Both the position numbers and the translations under genes were made by a program. Positions 42,265 through 50,632 of a stretch of DNA of 64,000 bases are shown piece by piece. The DNA lies in contig SSGX01000018.1 of NCBI GenBank assembly GCA_008017155.1, positions 1 to 64,000 of the forward strand. The letters run 5' to 3'. This DNA is from Neisseriales bacterium (GTDB lineage: Bacteria > Pseudomonadota > Gammaproteobacteria > Burkholderiales > UBA11063). Position 1 is the stretch's first letter. Each line of letters opens with the position of its first letter. The notes beneath the pieces are model-generated. The model ran no database searches, was not told the origin of the DNA, and was given only the letters and a program-made list of their open reading frames with translations.

Positions 42265-43632
42265 ATGAATAAAATAGAGAGCTTAATGGAATTGGAAGTT
42301 TACTATCCAGAGACAGAGGAGTACAGTAGATATTTATCCCAGATTTTTTCTACTGAAGCAAAACGAAAACAGCCAAGTGCTATTGTTTGTCCGCGTAATC
42401 ATCAGGAAGTGAAGTTATTTATTGATTATGCAAATGAGCGGCAATTAAGCTATACCGTTTGTGGTGGTGGTTTGAGTAGTCTTTCGATTGAAAATGGGTT
42501 AATTTGTCTTGCACTAAGTCAGTATTATAATAAAGTTGAATTAAGCACAGATCAATTAAGTAATGGCTATTTAATCCGGGTTGAAGGAGGGGCAAAGGTT
42601 GGGACAATTATAGAAGAGCTGGATAAGGTTGGTTGTCATCTACCTGTTGGGGTTTCACCCTTGCCAGGGCTTGGATTGATATTACGTGGTGGAATAGGGC
42701 ATTTGACTCGTAGTGAAGGATTAAGCCTTGATTATATTCGTAAAATTGGTTTTATCAGTGTTGATGGAGAGGAGCTTGAATTATTTGATGGCTGTGCTTA
42801 CCCAGAGCTTTGGAATGCTCTGCGCGGTGCTGCGCCTCGTTTTGGGGTTGTTAGTTGGGTGGAATTAGCTGCAGTACCAAATAATCAGGTTACTGTGGCT
42901 ACTTTTAGTTGCAATTTATCATCACTGAGTCGATGGTTAGATTCTGCCGATAAGTTACCAGCTACCATTTCTGCATCTTTAGTGCTCGGCTATAACAGTT
43001 CCAAACAAAGCGCTCCAGTTTTATTTGGCTATGTGGTGAATAATGATATTAGCGAGAATGCACTAAGTGATACCCTTAGTTCAGTTAATGCCTTATTGGG
43101 AGATGGTACTGGGATTAATTGGTATACCCCCCCACAAACAAAGCAATATTGTCAGTTGCCAGCATTTGATATTCCTCAACTAGAAATAGATAATAGTGAG
43201 ATAACATATATTCCATTTGTGAAAAGCTATCTGATAAATAATCGATATCTAAAATATAATGCCCAAATCTTGATTAATGCCATAAAAATTGCACCTAATG
43301 CATTATGCCGGATTGATTTACAACATATAGGTGGAGCTAATAAAACGATCCAGAATGGCTCTGTTTTTAAGGGGCGTGAAGCTGACTGGAATCTAGTAAT
43401 CACTGGCTTTGCTAATTCAATTGATGATTCTGACCGAGCTGTTATCTGGGTTATGGAATTAATTCAACAGCTTGATCAAGCAATTTGTGGGGTTTATAGC
43501 GTTGAAATTCGACCTAGTCGTTCAGAGACTGACACTGAGTTAAATTTAGCTTTTGGAGATAATTTACCATTACTACATAAAATCTCTCTCTGTTATGATA
43601 AACAGGGTAAGTTTAATCATTATCCATTATAA
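42265..43632 (+). CDS. FAD-linked oxidase (PCMH-type FAD-binding domain)
   Basis: 455 residues. The N-terminal 200 residues are a PCMH FAD domain: PSAIVCPRNHQEVKLFIDYANE, YTVCGGGLSS, IRVEGGAKVGTIIEELDK and LGLILRGGIGHLTRSEGLSLDYI. The usual flavin-linking His in the R-x-x-GHS segment is replaced (CGGGLSS), so FAD may be bound non-covalently, or through the later GIGHLTR His. The C-terminus resembles a substrate-binding cap. Members oxidise sugars, alcohols or amines with oxygen. No signal peptide, so cytosolic. Operon with the MFS at 40966. Confidence 0.8.
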   Translation: MNKIESLMELEVYYPETEEYSRYLSQIFSTEAKRKQPSAIVCPRNHQEVKLFIDYANERQLSYTVCGGGLSSLSIENGLICLALSQYYNKVELSTDQLSNGYLIRVEGGAKVGTIIEELDKVGCHLPVGVSPLPGLGLILRGGIGHLTRSEGLSLDYIRKIGFISVDGEELELFDGCAYPELWNALRGAAPRFGVVSWVELAAVPNNQVTVATFSCNLSSLSRWLDSADKLPATISASLVLGYNSSKQSAPVLFGYVVNNDISENALSDTLSSVNALLGDGTGINWYTPPQTKQYCQLPAFDIPQLEIDNSEITYIPFVKSYLINNRYLKYNAQILINAIKIAPNALCRIDLQHIGGANKTIQNGSVFKGREADWNLVITGFANSIDDSDRAVIWVMELIQQLDQAICGVYSVEIRPSRSETDTELNLAFGDNLPLLHKISLCYDKQGKFNHYPL

Positions 43633-43664
43633 ATGCTTTGGGATAGCGTAGGGATATGATTATT

Positions 43665-43719
43665 TGAATAATGATTATGCAATTCCGCTGTAGCTAAGAT
43701 TTTTGCCAGTAGTTATAAT
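43665..43719 (+). promoter_or_regulatory. Shared palindrome promoter 6 (MFS Bcr/CflA)
   Basis: TGAATAATGATTATGCA (43665-43681), a weak second box (CTGTAG) near +15, and TATAAT at 43714-43719, 41 bp from the centre. It is the least conserved member, but placed as expected before the ATG at 43750. Confidence 0.6.
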
Positions 43720-43749
43720 CCCTTACTAATTTAAATAGGGGGAAATTAT

Positions 43750-44943
43750 ATGAAATATTCATTCAGAACTTATGTGGCGATAATTTCATTTATGATGGTT
43801 TTAGCCCAAATGGCAGCCGATTTGTATTTGCCAGCTTTGCCTGAAATGGCGTTGGCCTTACATAGTAACATTGTTACTCTTGAAAAAACCATGTTTTTTT
43901 ATACTGTTGGATATTTGCTGGGCGCTTTATTCTATGGACCGTTATCTGATCGAATCGGGCGCCGTAAAGTAATTTTTATTTCACTAATTATTTGTATAAT
44001 TGGTTCTGTTTTTTGTGTAAGCGCAGCTACAATAATGGCTGTCTTTATTGGTCGGATTATTCAAGGACTGGGATTTGGTGGGGTGAATTTACTAGCTAGA
44101 ACCATGATTAAAGATATATCAAAAGATTTACAGCAAATGACAGTTGCCGGCATGGTTTTTAATATGTTCTGGGCAGCTGGGATTGCCTTATCTCCATGTA
44201 TCGGTGGTTACATTGTAACTTATTTTGGCTGGCAGGCGGAATTTATAATATTAATTGTCTATGCGATTGCAGTTTTGGTTTTGAGTATTTTTGTCTTGGA
44301 TGAAACTAATTTGAATCGGCTAACTACTCCATTTATAACTGTTGGACGTGATTATTTGCAAGTATTTCTAAGTGGCAGATACTTACTTTATGCTTTTAGT
44401 TCTGCCGCGGGTTTTGGGTTGTTGCTTGCCTATCTAACCGCTTCACCTGATATTTTGATGGTTAAACTGCATCTTAGCGCCACTCAATATGGTTATACTA
44501 ATATTTTGCTAGCTATTGGTATAATTTGTGGAAGTATCTTAAATCGGCATCTTGCTAAAGCTTATAATATTGATAGCTTGATTTTTGCTGGTGGAGTAAT
44601 AGTTACTATTGTTGGGTTATTTTATCTGGTATGTGGTTACTATAAGTTGTTAAATGTTTTTCTGATTATTTTACCAATGTTTATATTTGGAGTTGGACTT
44701 TTACTGGTTTTACCGAATACAAGTAACGGAGCCATTGGCATGTTTGGTAAAATTGCGGGGTCAGCAGCAGCTGCCTTTACATTTATCCAAATGCTTGGTG
44801 GTTCATCGGGAAGTGCGTTAGTTACGATGGTTCATCATGAAAATCAAATAGCTTTAGGTGCAATAATGATCCTATTTGGCTCCATAATTATTCTTGCTGC
44901 ACGTAAATTATTACAATCCGAACTGGTTCTAGTCAAAGCATAG
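43750..44943 (+). CDS. MFS drug-efflux transporter, Bcr/CflA type
   Basis: 397 residues with 12 predicted helices. Family signatures are clear: MAADLYLPALPEMA in helix 1, the loop YGPLSDRIGRRKVIF, and GRIIQGLGFGGVNLLARTMIKD. It exports drugs or metabolites in exchange for protons. It is related to the gene at 463-1665. GGGGG precedes the ATG. It faces the LysR gene at 44973, with which it shares a terminator, and lies behind shared promoter 6. Confidence 0.9.
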   Translation: MKYSFRTYVAIISFMMVLAQMAADLYLPALPEMALALHSNIVTLEKTMFFYTVGYLLGALFYGPLSDRIGRRKVIFISLIICIIGSVFCVSAATIMAVFIGRIIQGLGFGGVNLLARTMIKDISKDLQQMTVAGMVFNMFWAAGIALSPCIGGYIVTYFGWQAEFIILIVYAIAVLVLSIFVLDETNLNRLTTPFITVGRDYLQVFLSGRYLLYAFSSAAGFGLLLAYLTASPDILMVKLHLSATQYGYTNILLAIGIICGSILNRHLAKAYNIDSLIFAGGVIVTIVGLFYLVCGYYKLLNVFLIILPMFIFGVGLLLVLPNTSNGAIGMFGKIAGSAAAAFTFIQMLGGSSGSALVTMVHHENQIALGAIMILFGSIIILAARKLLQSELVLVKA

Positions 44944-44961
44944 CAATGATTGTATTTATAG

Positions 44962-44996
44962 AAAGAAATGACTTATTTTTTAAAAGTCATTTCTTT
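44962..44996. terminator. Stem-loop shared by convergent MFS and LysR genes
   Basis: AAAGAAATGACTT / AAGTCATTTCTTT long stem with a T/A-rich loop. It overlaps the last codons and stop of the LysR gene on the minus strand. Confidence 0.7.
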
Positions 44997-45890
44997 GGTT
45001 ACCGCATCCACCAAAAAATTGTATACTTTTTGTTTGGTCTCACTCAATTTGCGTTCTGGTAAAGTAATATAGTACTCACGCGTTCCGGCATAAAATTCAG
45101 GTAATACCCGCAGAAACTGACCACTAGCAAATTTTGCAGTCAAGGCAAATTCATAATCAAGCGCAATATAGCGGTTGGAATTTAGCATAATTTGGCTTGC
45201 TCCTGTATACATACTAACAGTCAGATTTGAATCAATACTGAAAGTATCAACCAGCTTATTATCTGCTTCTGAGAAAATATTTATCTGATGCGTGGCATCA
45301 ATTTTATGCTCTTTAGTATCATAACAGTAACCAAGGAAGGTATGACTGCTTAGTTCAGCTGGTGTCTTTGGTAGCTGATCAATTTTGGCATAGTCATTCC
45401 GACAATAAAAAACATTCTTGTATTGTCCAAGGTATTTCATGATCTGAAAACTTTGTTTTTGTTCTCCAGTAACGACGGCAATATCAATATTTTCTTTTAT
45501 AAAGTCAACATCACGGTCACCGTAGATTATTTTTAGACTAATATCGGGGTTCTCTTCGGTGAATTTAGGAATCATTACATTTACAACATGGTAGGCAATC
45601 CAGAGTGGAATCAGAATAGTAATAGAATCGGTTGTGGTAGATTTTTTATTAAATAGCGTTAGCTTCCTGTCAAAAGATTTTCTCTCATCAATAAATGAGT
45701 CATAAAGATTCTTTCCCGTAACTGTAGTACGGACACCTTGTGGGGTTCGAATTAATAAAGTACCAAATTGTTGTTCCAAAGCCTGAATTTTGCGGGTAAT
45801 TGTAGTTTGATTAATGTCTAGTTTGTCAGATAGCTTGGAAAAACTCCCAGTATCTACCAAGTCAATAAATAGAAAAATTTCATCAACCAT
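44973..45890 (-). CDS. LysR-family transcriptional regulator 4
   Basis: 305 residues, starting MVDEIFLFIDLVDTGSFSKLSDKLDINQTTITRKIQALEQQ (helix-turn-helix about residues 14-45), then a LysR effector domain. It is a close relative of regulator 1 (20293). Both lie next to genes with the shared palindrome promoter, and LysR proteins bind T-N11-A palindromes near -60 with a second site near -35, which fits the layout of these promoters. Its own start has AGGAGG-like sequence upstream (plus strand CCCTCCT at 45896). Confidence 0.9.
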   Translation of the reverse strand: MVDEIFLFIDLVDTGSFSKLSDKLDINQTTITRKIQALEQQFGTLLIRTPQGVRTTVTGKNLYDSFIDERKSFDRKLTLFNKKSTTTDSITILIPLWIAYHVVNVMIPKFTEENPDISLKIIYGDRDVDFIKENIDIAVVTGEQKQSFQIMKYLGQYKNVFYCRNDYAKIDQLPKTPAELSSHTFLGYCYDTKEHKIDATHQINIFSEADNKLVDTFSIDSNLTVSMYTGASQIMLNSNRYIALDYEFALTAKFASGQFLRVLPEFYAGTREYYITLPERKLSETKQKVYNFLVDAVTKEMTFKK

Positions 45891-45925
45891 TATTACCCTC
45901 CTGACTAATAGACTGAACCTATATT

Positions 45926-46071
45926 TAGACTTCTTCCTAACCTGATTCTTTAACTCTTATGCGTTGTCATAAAGACTTCTGCTATACTCATGTACTTACG
46001 TGTACAACTCCGTTTCTCAAAGTCCTTATTCCTAGTTTAAGAATCAAATAATGGGTTATGAAAGAACTCTA
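45926..46071. repeat. MITE-like repeat family A, copy 3
   Basis: 146 bp, TAGACTTCTTCCTAACC at the left and GGGTTATGAAAGAACTCTA at the right, the same central CATGTACTTACGTGTAC tip and flanks as at 9620. It lies between the LysR gene and the thaumatin-like lipoprotein gene. Confidence 0.85.
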
Positions 46072-46250
46072 TTATAATGCATTGGCTAATTCTCCTGACT
46101 AAAAGTTGCTTCGTTACAGATTAAATGTGGTTATCTCTCTGCCATTTTGGCAGCTTGTATGAATTTATCAGTCATCGTAGAATCATGGCATCAAAAACTT
46201 TGCTACTATTTAATAAGGTTGGTAAGTTTATTTTAGGAGGGGTAATCAAA

Positions 46251-47651
46251 ATGAAATTAAAAACAAATTTAACGATTGTTTCAGGTCTCTTACTGATTAG
46301 TTTATCTGGGTGTAATAGTGGTGGTTCAGCAAGTAATAATGCTAATCAAGGCTCTACGACTGGTAGTGGGGTATCAGTATCTAATGTAGCAGAAGTAATT
46401 ACTAGCAATCAAACTACAGCACAATCAACATCTAATCTAGTTAGCAATGCTTTAAGTGCTGATAATGGAGACTCTCATCAGTACTGGGCACTACATTTTC
46501 CTCAAGGCGGGAATACCACAGTGCCATTATATGTATATAAAGAGAGTGAACTTGTGGCATATGTTGAAGCTTTTTCGCAGCCGGTTTTTCTGGGGAAATA
46601 TAATAGTTCAGATTCAGATGGGGAATATCAGATTGTTATTCCAGAAGGTGATTCTTCTTACGTTGGTTGTTCTTTTAGTCTTAGTGGCAAACAGTTTAGT
46701 TCATCTACCTGTACTGGAATGGTGGCAAATACTAATGGCAATCAGCATGTCCTTACCTATGCAGCGGTAACTTTGCCAAACGTTACTCCTAATCCAGTGC
46801 CTCAACCACCAGTTTATGAATCACGAACAATCACAATTAGAAATAACACCTCAGCCCAGATAACGGTAACACCAACTAATTGTGCATCTCTCTCATCACA
46901 GGTAATTGCTTCAGAATCTCAATATGTATATAGTATTCCTGATGGTGGTGTTACTAGCTGTAATTTTGCAGTAGATAGCCAAAATTCTCTTAGTGCTGAT
47001 CTTCCGCCAGCAACATATAATTTTCATACCTTACTTGAGGTAACATATCCAGCACTTGGTGATGTAAGTGATCAGGCGAATGTAGATATGTCAATGGTTA
47101 ATGGTTTTAACGTTGCATATAAAATGTACCCGGCAAAGCCAGATGGTTATTTCAATAACCAGTTAGGCTATTTTACACACAATGCAGCTTTAGGTAGTAT
47201 TGCTCAGGCTGTTGATAATTTTGATATTTCAAGCCCTGCTTCTCAATTTGCTCCAGAAAGTGGTTTGCAAAGTGTATGTGATAGTATATCTTCGCAAATG
47301 CCGGGTTCATTTTTTGCTGCTGGTACTTCAATTGTAACGCCTTCATCGACCTTTGAAGTATGGAATAATAGCTCACAGTTTGTTGGTTGTTTTAGTCCAT
47401 TCTTAATGGCATCTACCCAAACAGCTTATTTAAGTCCAACTAGTCAAAATCTAAGTGAAGAATATCAATGTAATGCACAATATGCTACTCTGGGAACTTG
47501 TACTACAGCAGCACAAAGCCCGTATGTAAACACTATTCATAATGATTCAAATACTATACATGGCTATGCTTATCCATTTGATGACTGGTTTGCTGACTAT
47601 GGTATTGATCGTCATACCAGCTTAGTTTGGGAAGTAAACTCATTTAATTAA
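46251..47651 (+). CDS. Lipoprotein with thaumatin-like domain
   Basis: 466 residues from ATG 46251 (TAGGAGGGG ribosome site). The lipobox is LISLSGCNSGGSASNN. A Ser/Asn/Thr tether and a small beta domain come first. From about residue 190 the layout is thaumatin-like: ESRTITIRNNTSAQITVTPTNC, VDMSMVNGFNVAYKMYP (compare the D-V-S-x-V-D-G-F-N motif), and near the end NTIHGYAYPFDDWFADYG (compare Y-x-Y-x-(F/Y)-D-D). Thaumatin and GH64 relatives bind or cut beta-1,3-glucans of fungi. The enzyme residues cannot be confirmed by eye. Confidence 0.6.
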   Translation: MKLKTNLTIVSGLLLISLSGCNSGGSASNNANQGSTTGSGVSVSNVAEVITSNQTTAQSTSNLVSNALSADNGDSHQYWALHFPQGGNTTVPLYVYKESELVAYVEAFSQPVFLGKYNSSDSDGEYQIVIPEGDSSYVGCSFSLSGKQFSSSTCTGMVANTNGNQHVLTYAAVTLPNVTPNPVPQPPVYESRTITIRNNTSAQITVTPTNCASLSSQVIASESQYVYSIPDGGVTSCNFAVDSQNSLSADLPPATYNFHTLLEVTYPALGDVSDQANVDMSMVNGFNVAYKMYPAKPDGYFNNQLGYFTHNAALGSIAQAVDNFDISSPASQFAPESGLQSVCDSISSQMPGSFFAAGTSIVTPSSTFEVWNNSSQFVGCFSPFLMASTQTAYLSPTSQNLSEEYQCNAQYATLGTCTTAAQSPYVNTIHNDSNTIHGYAYPFDDWFADYGIDRHTSLVWEVNSFN

Positions 47652-47670
47652 CATCGAGTGTAGATATGTT

Positions 47671-47696
47671 AAAGGTCAGTAGAAACTGACCTTTTT
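47671..47696 (+). terminator. Intrinsic terminator
   Basis: AAAGGTCAGT / ACTGACCTTT stem with AGAA loop and a T-run. It ends the thaumatin-like lipoprotein gene. Confidence 0.9.
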
Positions 47697-47771
47697 ATTT
47701 AAGGAATACTAAATTGATGAGTAACAGTAGTGGTGTTGGGGAAATAATATGGGAAAGTAGCTATCTTCTTT

Positions 47772-48386
47772 TTAGCCGAATAAGACTCTAGCTCCAACTA
47801 CTATAAGAATAAAACCTAGGATTCGATTAATAAGTTGTTCACGCTTGAAATAGCTAATCTGAATCGTTGGGTGGCTTAAAATTAAAGCAACGCTAGCAAA
47901 CCAACAAAACACCATGATTGCATTTCCTACAACTATTCCCGCATTTGTAATAATACTAGGATGCTGTTGCTCGGTAAAAGTGAGAATTGCTCCTGAGATG
48001 GTGTAAAGTTTTGGATTAAATACATTGGTAAAAAAGCCATTGCGGTAATAAACAAGCATCGGTTCAGACGGTGCAGTCTCGTAATTTACTCGTTCATGAT
48101 GACTCTTACTTTTTATACTCATAATGCCAAGATATATTAGATAGCTACCGCAAATAAGGCTCAGTGCAATTTTAACGATTTTGTAAGTAAAAAGAAACTT
48201 TAATCCACAAATTAGAATACTAAACGAAATAAAGCAGCCAGTGCCTATACCCGCAGCTGAGATTAGTCCAGCCTTACGACCAGATGAAAGGGAGTTTCGA
48301 AGTACCATGAAAAAGTCTGGTCCGGGTGAAATCACTCCTAAGAGCAGAATAATTAGGGTTTTGGCGACTAGTCCAACATCAAACAT
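47772..48386 (-). CDS. LysE/RhtB-family amino-acid exporter
   Basis: 204 residues with about six hydrophobic segments. The family mark is LLLGVISPGPDFFMVLRNSLSSGRKAGLISAAGIGTG near the N-terminus; IYLGIMSIKSK and GFFTNVFNPKLYT follow as usual. It exports amino acids or homoserine-type compounds through the inner membrane. AAGGAA precedes the ATG. It starts 11 bp after the MFS gene, so the two are one operon. Confidence 0.9.
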   Translation of the reverse strand: MFDVGLVAKTLIILLLGVISPGPDFFMVLRNSLSSGRKAGLISAAGIGTGCFISFSILICGLKFLFTYKIVKIALSLICGSYLIYLGIMSIKSKSHHERVNYETAPSEPMLVYYRNGFFTNVFNPKLYTISGAILTFTEQQHPSIITNAGIVVGNAIMVFCWFASVALILSHPTIQISYFKREQLINRILGFILIVVGARVLFG

Positions 48387-48397
48387 AAGTTATTTCC

Positions 48398-49654
48398 TTA
48401 ATTCATTTCTTTAAACTGCTCTGGTTTAAAGATTAGCCAAAATAGTAGCCCACCACAGAGTATGATTAACGAGCCAACCAATATTGGTAATTTAGCGTGA
48501 TGAGCAGCAACATAACCAGCAAGCATTGCCGGAATAGCCTGTGCTAACGCAGAAGAGCTTGAACTAATTCCCATTGCTTCACCGCGAATATTTTCAGGCG
48601 TAACCCTAGTTATTAAAGCAGAGCTAAAAGCCATGCTAAGTGCATTACCCAATGCCATAAATGGAGGTATAACATATATAAGATTAATATGGCTAGAAGG
48701 GATAATATAATATAATCCTACACATGTTCCAGTAATGAAAAATGAAACACGCAGGATTTTATAATCTGGAACGCGTCCTGATAAGCGGCGAACTATCATA
48801 CCTTGAGCAAAAACAATCATTATTCCAATATAAGCATAAAAGTTACCGATTTTTCCTTGGCTAAAGCCAAACTCATCAGCTAGAACTACTGCCCAGAAGG
48901 TTGTGAAAAATGTAAATCCTGCATTAAATAGAAATGTGGTTGGAATTATATTCCGTAATCCGGGAGTAGCAAAAGCTTTAATTATATTTTGGATTGGTTT
49001 AGTTAGATCAATTCTCTTATTGCTTGCTGTTTTTAGTGTTTCAGGCAACAAAGCAAGAACCAGAATTACATTAATAAAACTAAGTCCTGCTGCGAACCAA
49101 AATGGGGTTGCAGTACTAAACCAGCCAATAACTGTTGGGTCAGAAAGTTTTCCTCCCAAGAAAGGTCCCATTATAAAGCCAACCCCAAAAGACATTCCAA
49201 TCAAACCAAAATTTTTTGCTCGATTTTGTGGAGTACTAATATCACCAATAACTGCCTGTGCGACAGAGATATTCCCACCAGAAGCACCATCTAAAGCACG
49301 GGAGAAAAACATTAAGGGGATATTTTTAGTAACAATTCCAATACCAAAAAGGATATATGAAATACATGTGCCACTAATTGAAAGTGCTAGAATCTTACGG
49401 CGACCATAGCGATCAGCTAACTGTCCCAAGATTGGAGCACATAGAAATTGGGCAAGTGGAAAACAAGTTAGAAGCCAACCGAGCATAATAAAACCTTCGG
49501 CAGTTGTCCAGCTGTCAGGGATTATTCGAAAAGTTGAGTGTGGAACGACAAGCATTGGGAATACGGGAATTAAGATTCCTACCCCAAGCATATCAATCAG
49601 AATGGTTAAGAAGATTGTCCATAAAATTTTATTACTACTGGTATTTGTTGGCAT
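48398..49654 (-). CDS. MFS transporter, tetracycline-efflux-like (TCR/Tet group)
   Basis: 418 residues with 12 helices. LTILIDMLGVGILIPVFPML in helix 1, then FLCAPILGQLADRYGRRKIL (motif A) and SRALDGASGGNISVAQAVIGDIS, are typical of the TetA/TCR group. Proteins like this export drugs or metabolites; similarity alone does not show tetracycline resistance. It is the first gene of an operon with the LysE exporter. Confidence 0.88.
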   Translation of the reverse strand: MPTNTSSNKILWTIFLTILIDMLGVGILIPVFPMLVVPHSTFRIIPDSWTTAEGFIMLGWLLTCFPLAQFLCAPILGQLADRYGRRKILALSISGTCISYILFGIGIVTKNIPLMFFSRALDGASGGNISVAQAVIGDISTPQNRAKNFGLIGMSFGVGFIMGPFLGGKLSDPTVIGWFSTATPFWFAAGLSFINVILVLALLPETLKTASNKRIDLTKPIQNIIKAFATPGLRNIIPTTFLFNAGFTFFTTFWAVVLADEFGFSQGKIGNFYAYIGIMIVFAQGMIVRRLSGRVPDYKILRVSFFITGTCVGLYYIIPSSHINLIYVIPPFMALGNALSMAFSSALITRVTPENIRGEAMGISSSSSALAQAIPAMLAGYVAAHHAKLPILVGSLIILCGGLLFWLIFKPEQFKEMN

Positions 49655-49800
49655 AGTTTTGAATTAGAATGTTTAAGAGCTAAATTATAACATAATCAAT
49701 GATTTGAATTATTTTGTCGATTAGTCATAAATGTAGCATTCTATAGTTATAGCTAAATCTGCTATAATCGAGTACATATATAAATAACCTTGGAATATTC

Positions 49801-50442
49801 ATGTCAAACTACCTACAGATTTTCATTTCTTTGTTTAGTATCTTAAATCCGGTTCTGGCAATAACTATTTATCTTGATGTTACGAATGGGCTTACAAATT
49901 CAGAGAAAAGATCCGTGGCTATAGTCTGCGGAGCTTCTGTATTTGGTATCTTAACTGCATTTCTATTTGTTGGACAACCATTGATGGCAGTTCTTGGTTT
50001 ACATGATTATTCGTTACAGCTTGCTGGTGGTATGGTAGTTCTTCTAATCGGAATTTTCATGATAATGAAACCAAGTGAAAAAGTTGAGGAAGGTAAAACA
50101 TCAGAGAAGACCATTAATCCAAATCGAATTAAAAGTTTGGGTATAAGTCCACTTGCTCTCCCAATGATAGTTGGTCCAGCTGCAATTGTAATGGTAATTC
50201 TCTATGGACAACAGCAGCACACAATTTTAGGTAAATTTCTGATTGTTGGGATCTTGCTACTTGTTAGTATTTCTGTAGTTGTCGTATTTATGTTAGCAAA
50301 TTATATTGCTCGCGCGCTTGGAGATATGGGAATTATTGTCCTTACTAAATTAATGGGGCTTATTATTGCGGCAATTGCGTGTGAAATGATTGTTTCTGGA
50401 TTGAAGGCAGTTATACCAATTCTAGTTCGAGCTGCCAATTAA
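49801..50442 (+). CDS. MarC-family integral membrane protein
   Basis: 213 residues with six hydrophobic helices, ISLFSILNPVLAITIYL at the start, QLAGGMVVLLIGIFMI, and LGISPLALPMIVGPAAIVMVILY, all typical of MarC/YchE/YhgN. The family's transport role is not established. It is divergent from the MFS/LysE operon. A TTGGAA ribosome-like site precedes the ATG. Monocistronic. Confidence 0.9.
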   Translation: MSNYLQIFISLFSILNPVLAITIYLDVTNGLTNSEKRSVAIVCGASVFGILTAFLFVGQPLMAVLGLHDYSLQLAGGMVVLLIGIFMIMKPSEKVEEGKTSEKTINPNRIKSLGISPLALPMIVGPAAIVMVILYGQQQHTILGKFLIVGILLLVSISVVVVFMLANYIARALGDMGIIVLTKLMGLIIAAIACEMIVSGLKAVIPILVRAAN

Positions 50443-50632
50443 GCCTAAGCCTAAGACTAATTGATCTTTATTCTAGAGTTTATAGAATAATCTGAGTTTT
50501 CGAATCATTAACTGTAGCTTAAATGCCATGTATTGTTATTTATTTGTAGCGAATTTAGTGGTTTGAGTAGAATCTTTAATTCAGGCATGATATACTCTAA
50601 CAGGTATATCTAATATGATAGAAAGATTTTTC

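Noticed and set aside
46456-46770. 104-codon frame inside the thaumatin-like lipoprotein gene
   Set aside because: Out-of-frame overlap with a well-supported lipoprotein; no start signal.
48903-49409. 168-codon plus-strand open frame
   Set aside because: It lies entirely inside the minus-strand MFS gene with clear membrane motifs; the antisense frame is a codon-usage by-product.
41000-50442. Cluster of exporters as a natural-product or resistance island
   Set aside because: No biosynthetic genes (NRPS, PKS, RiPP) lie near; the transporters are spread over separate transcripts.
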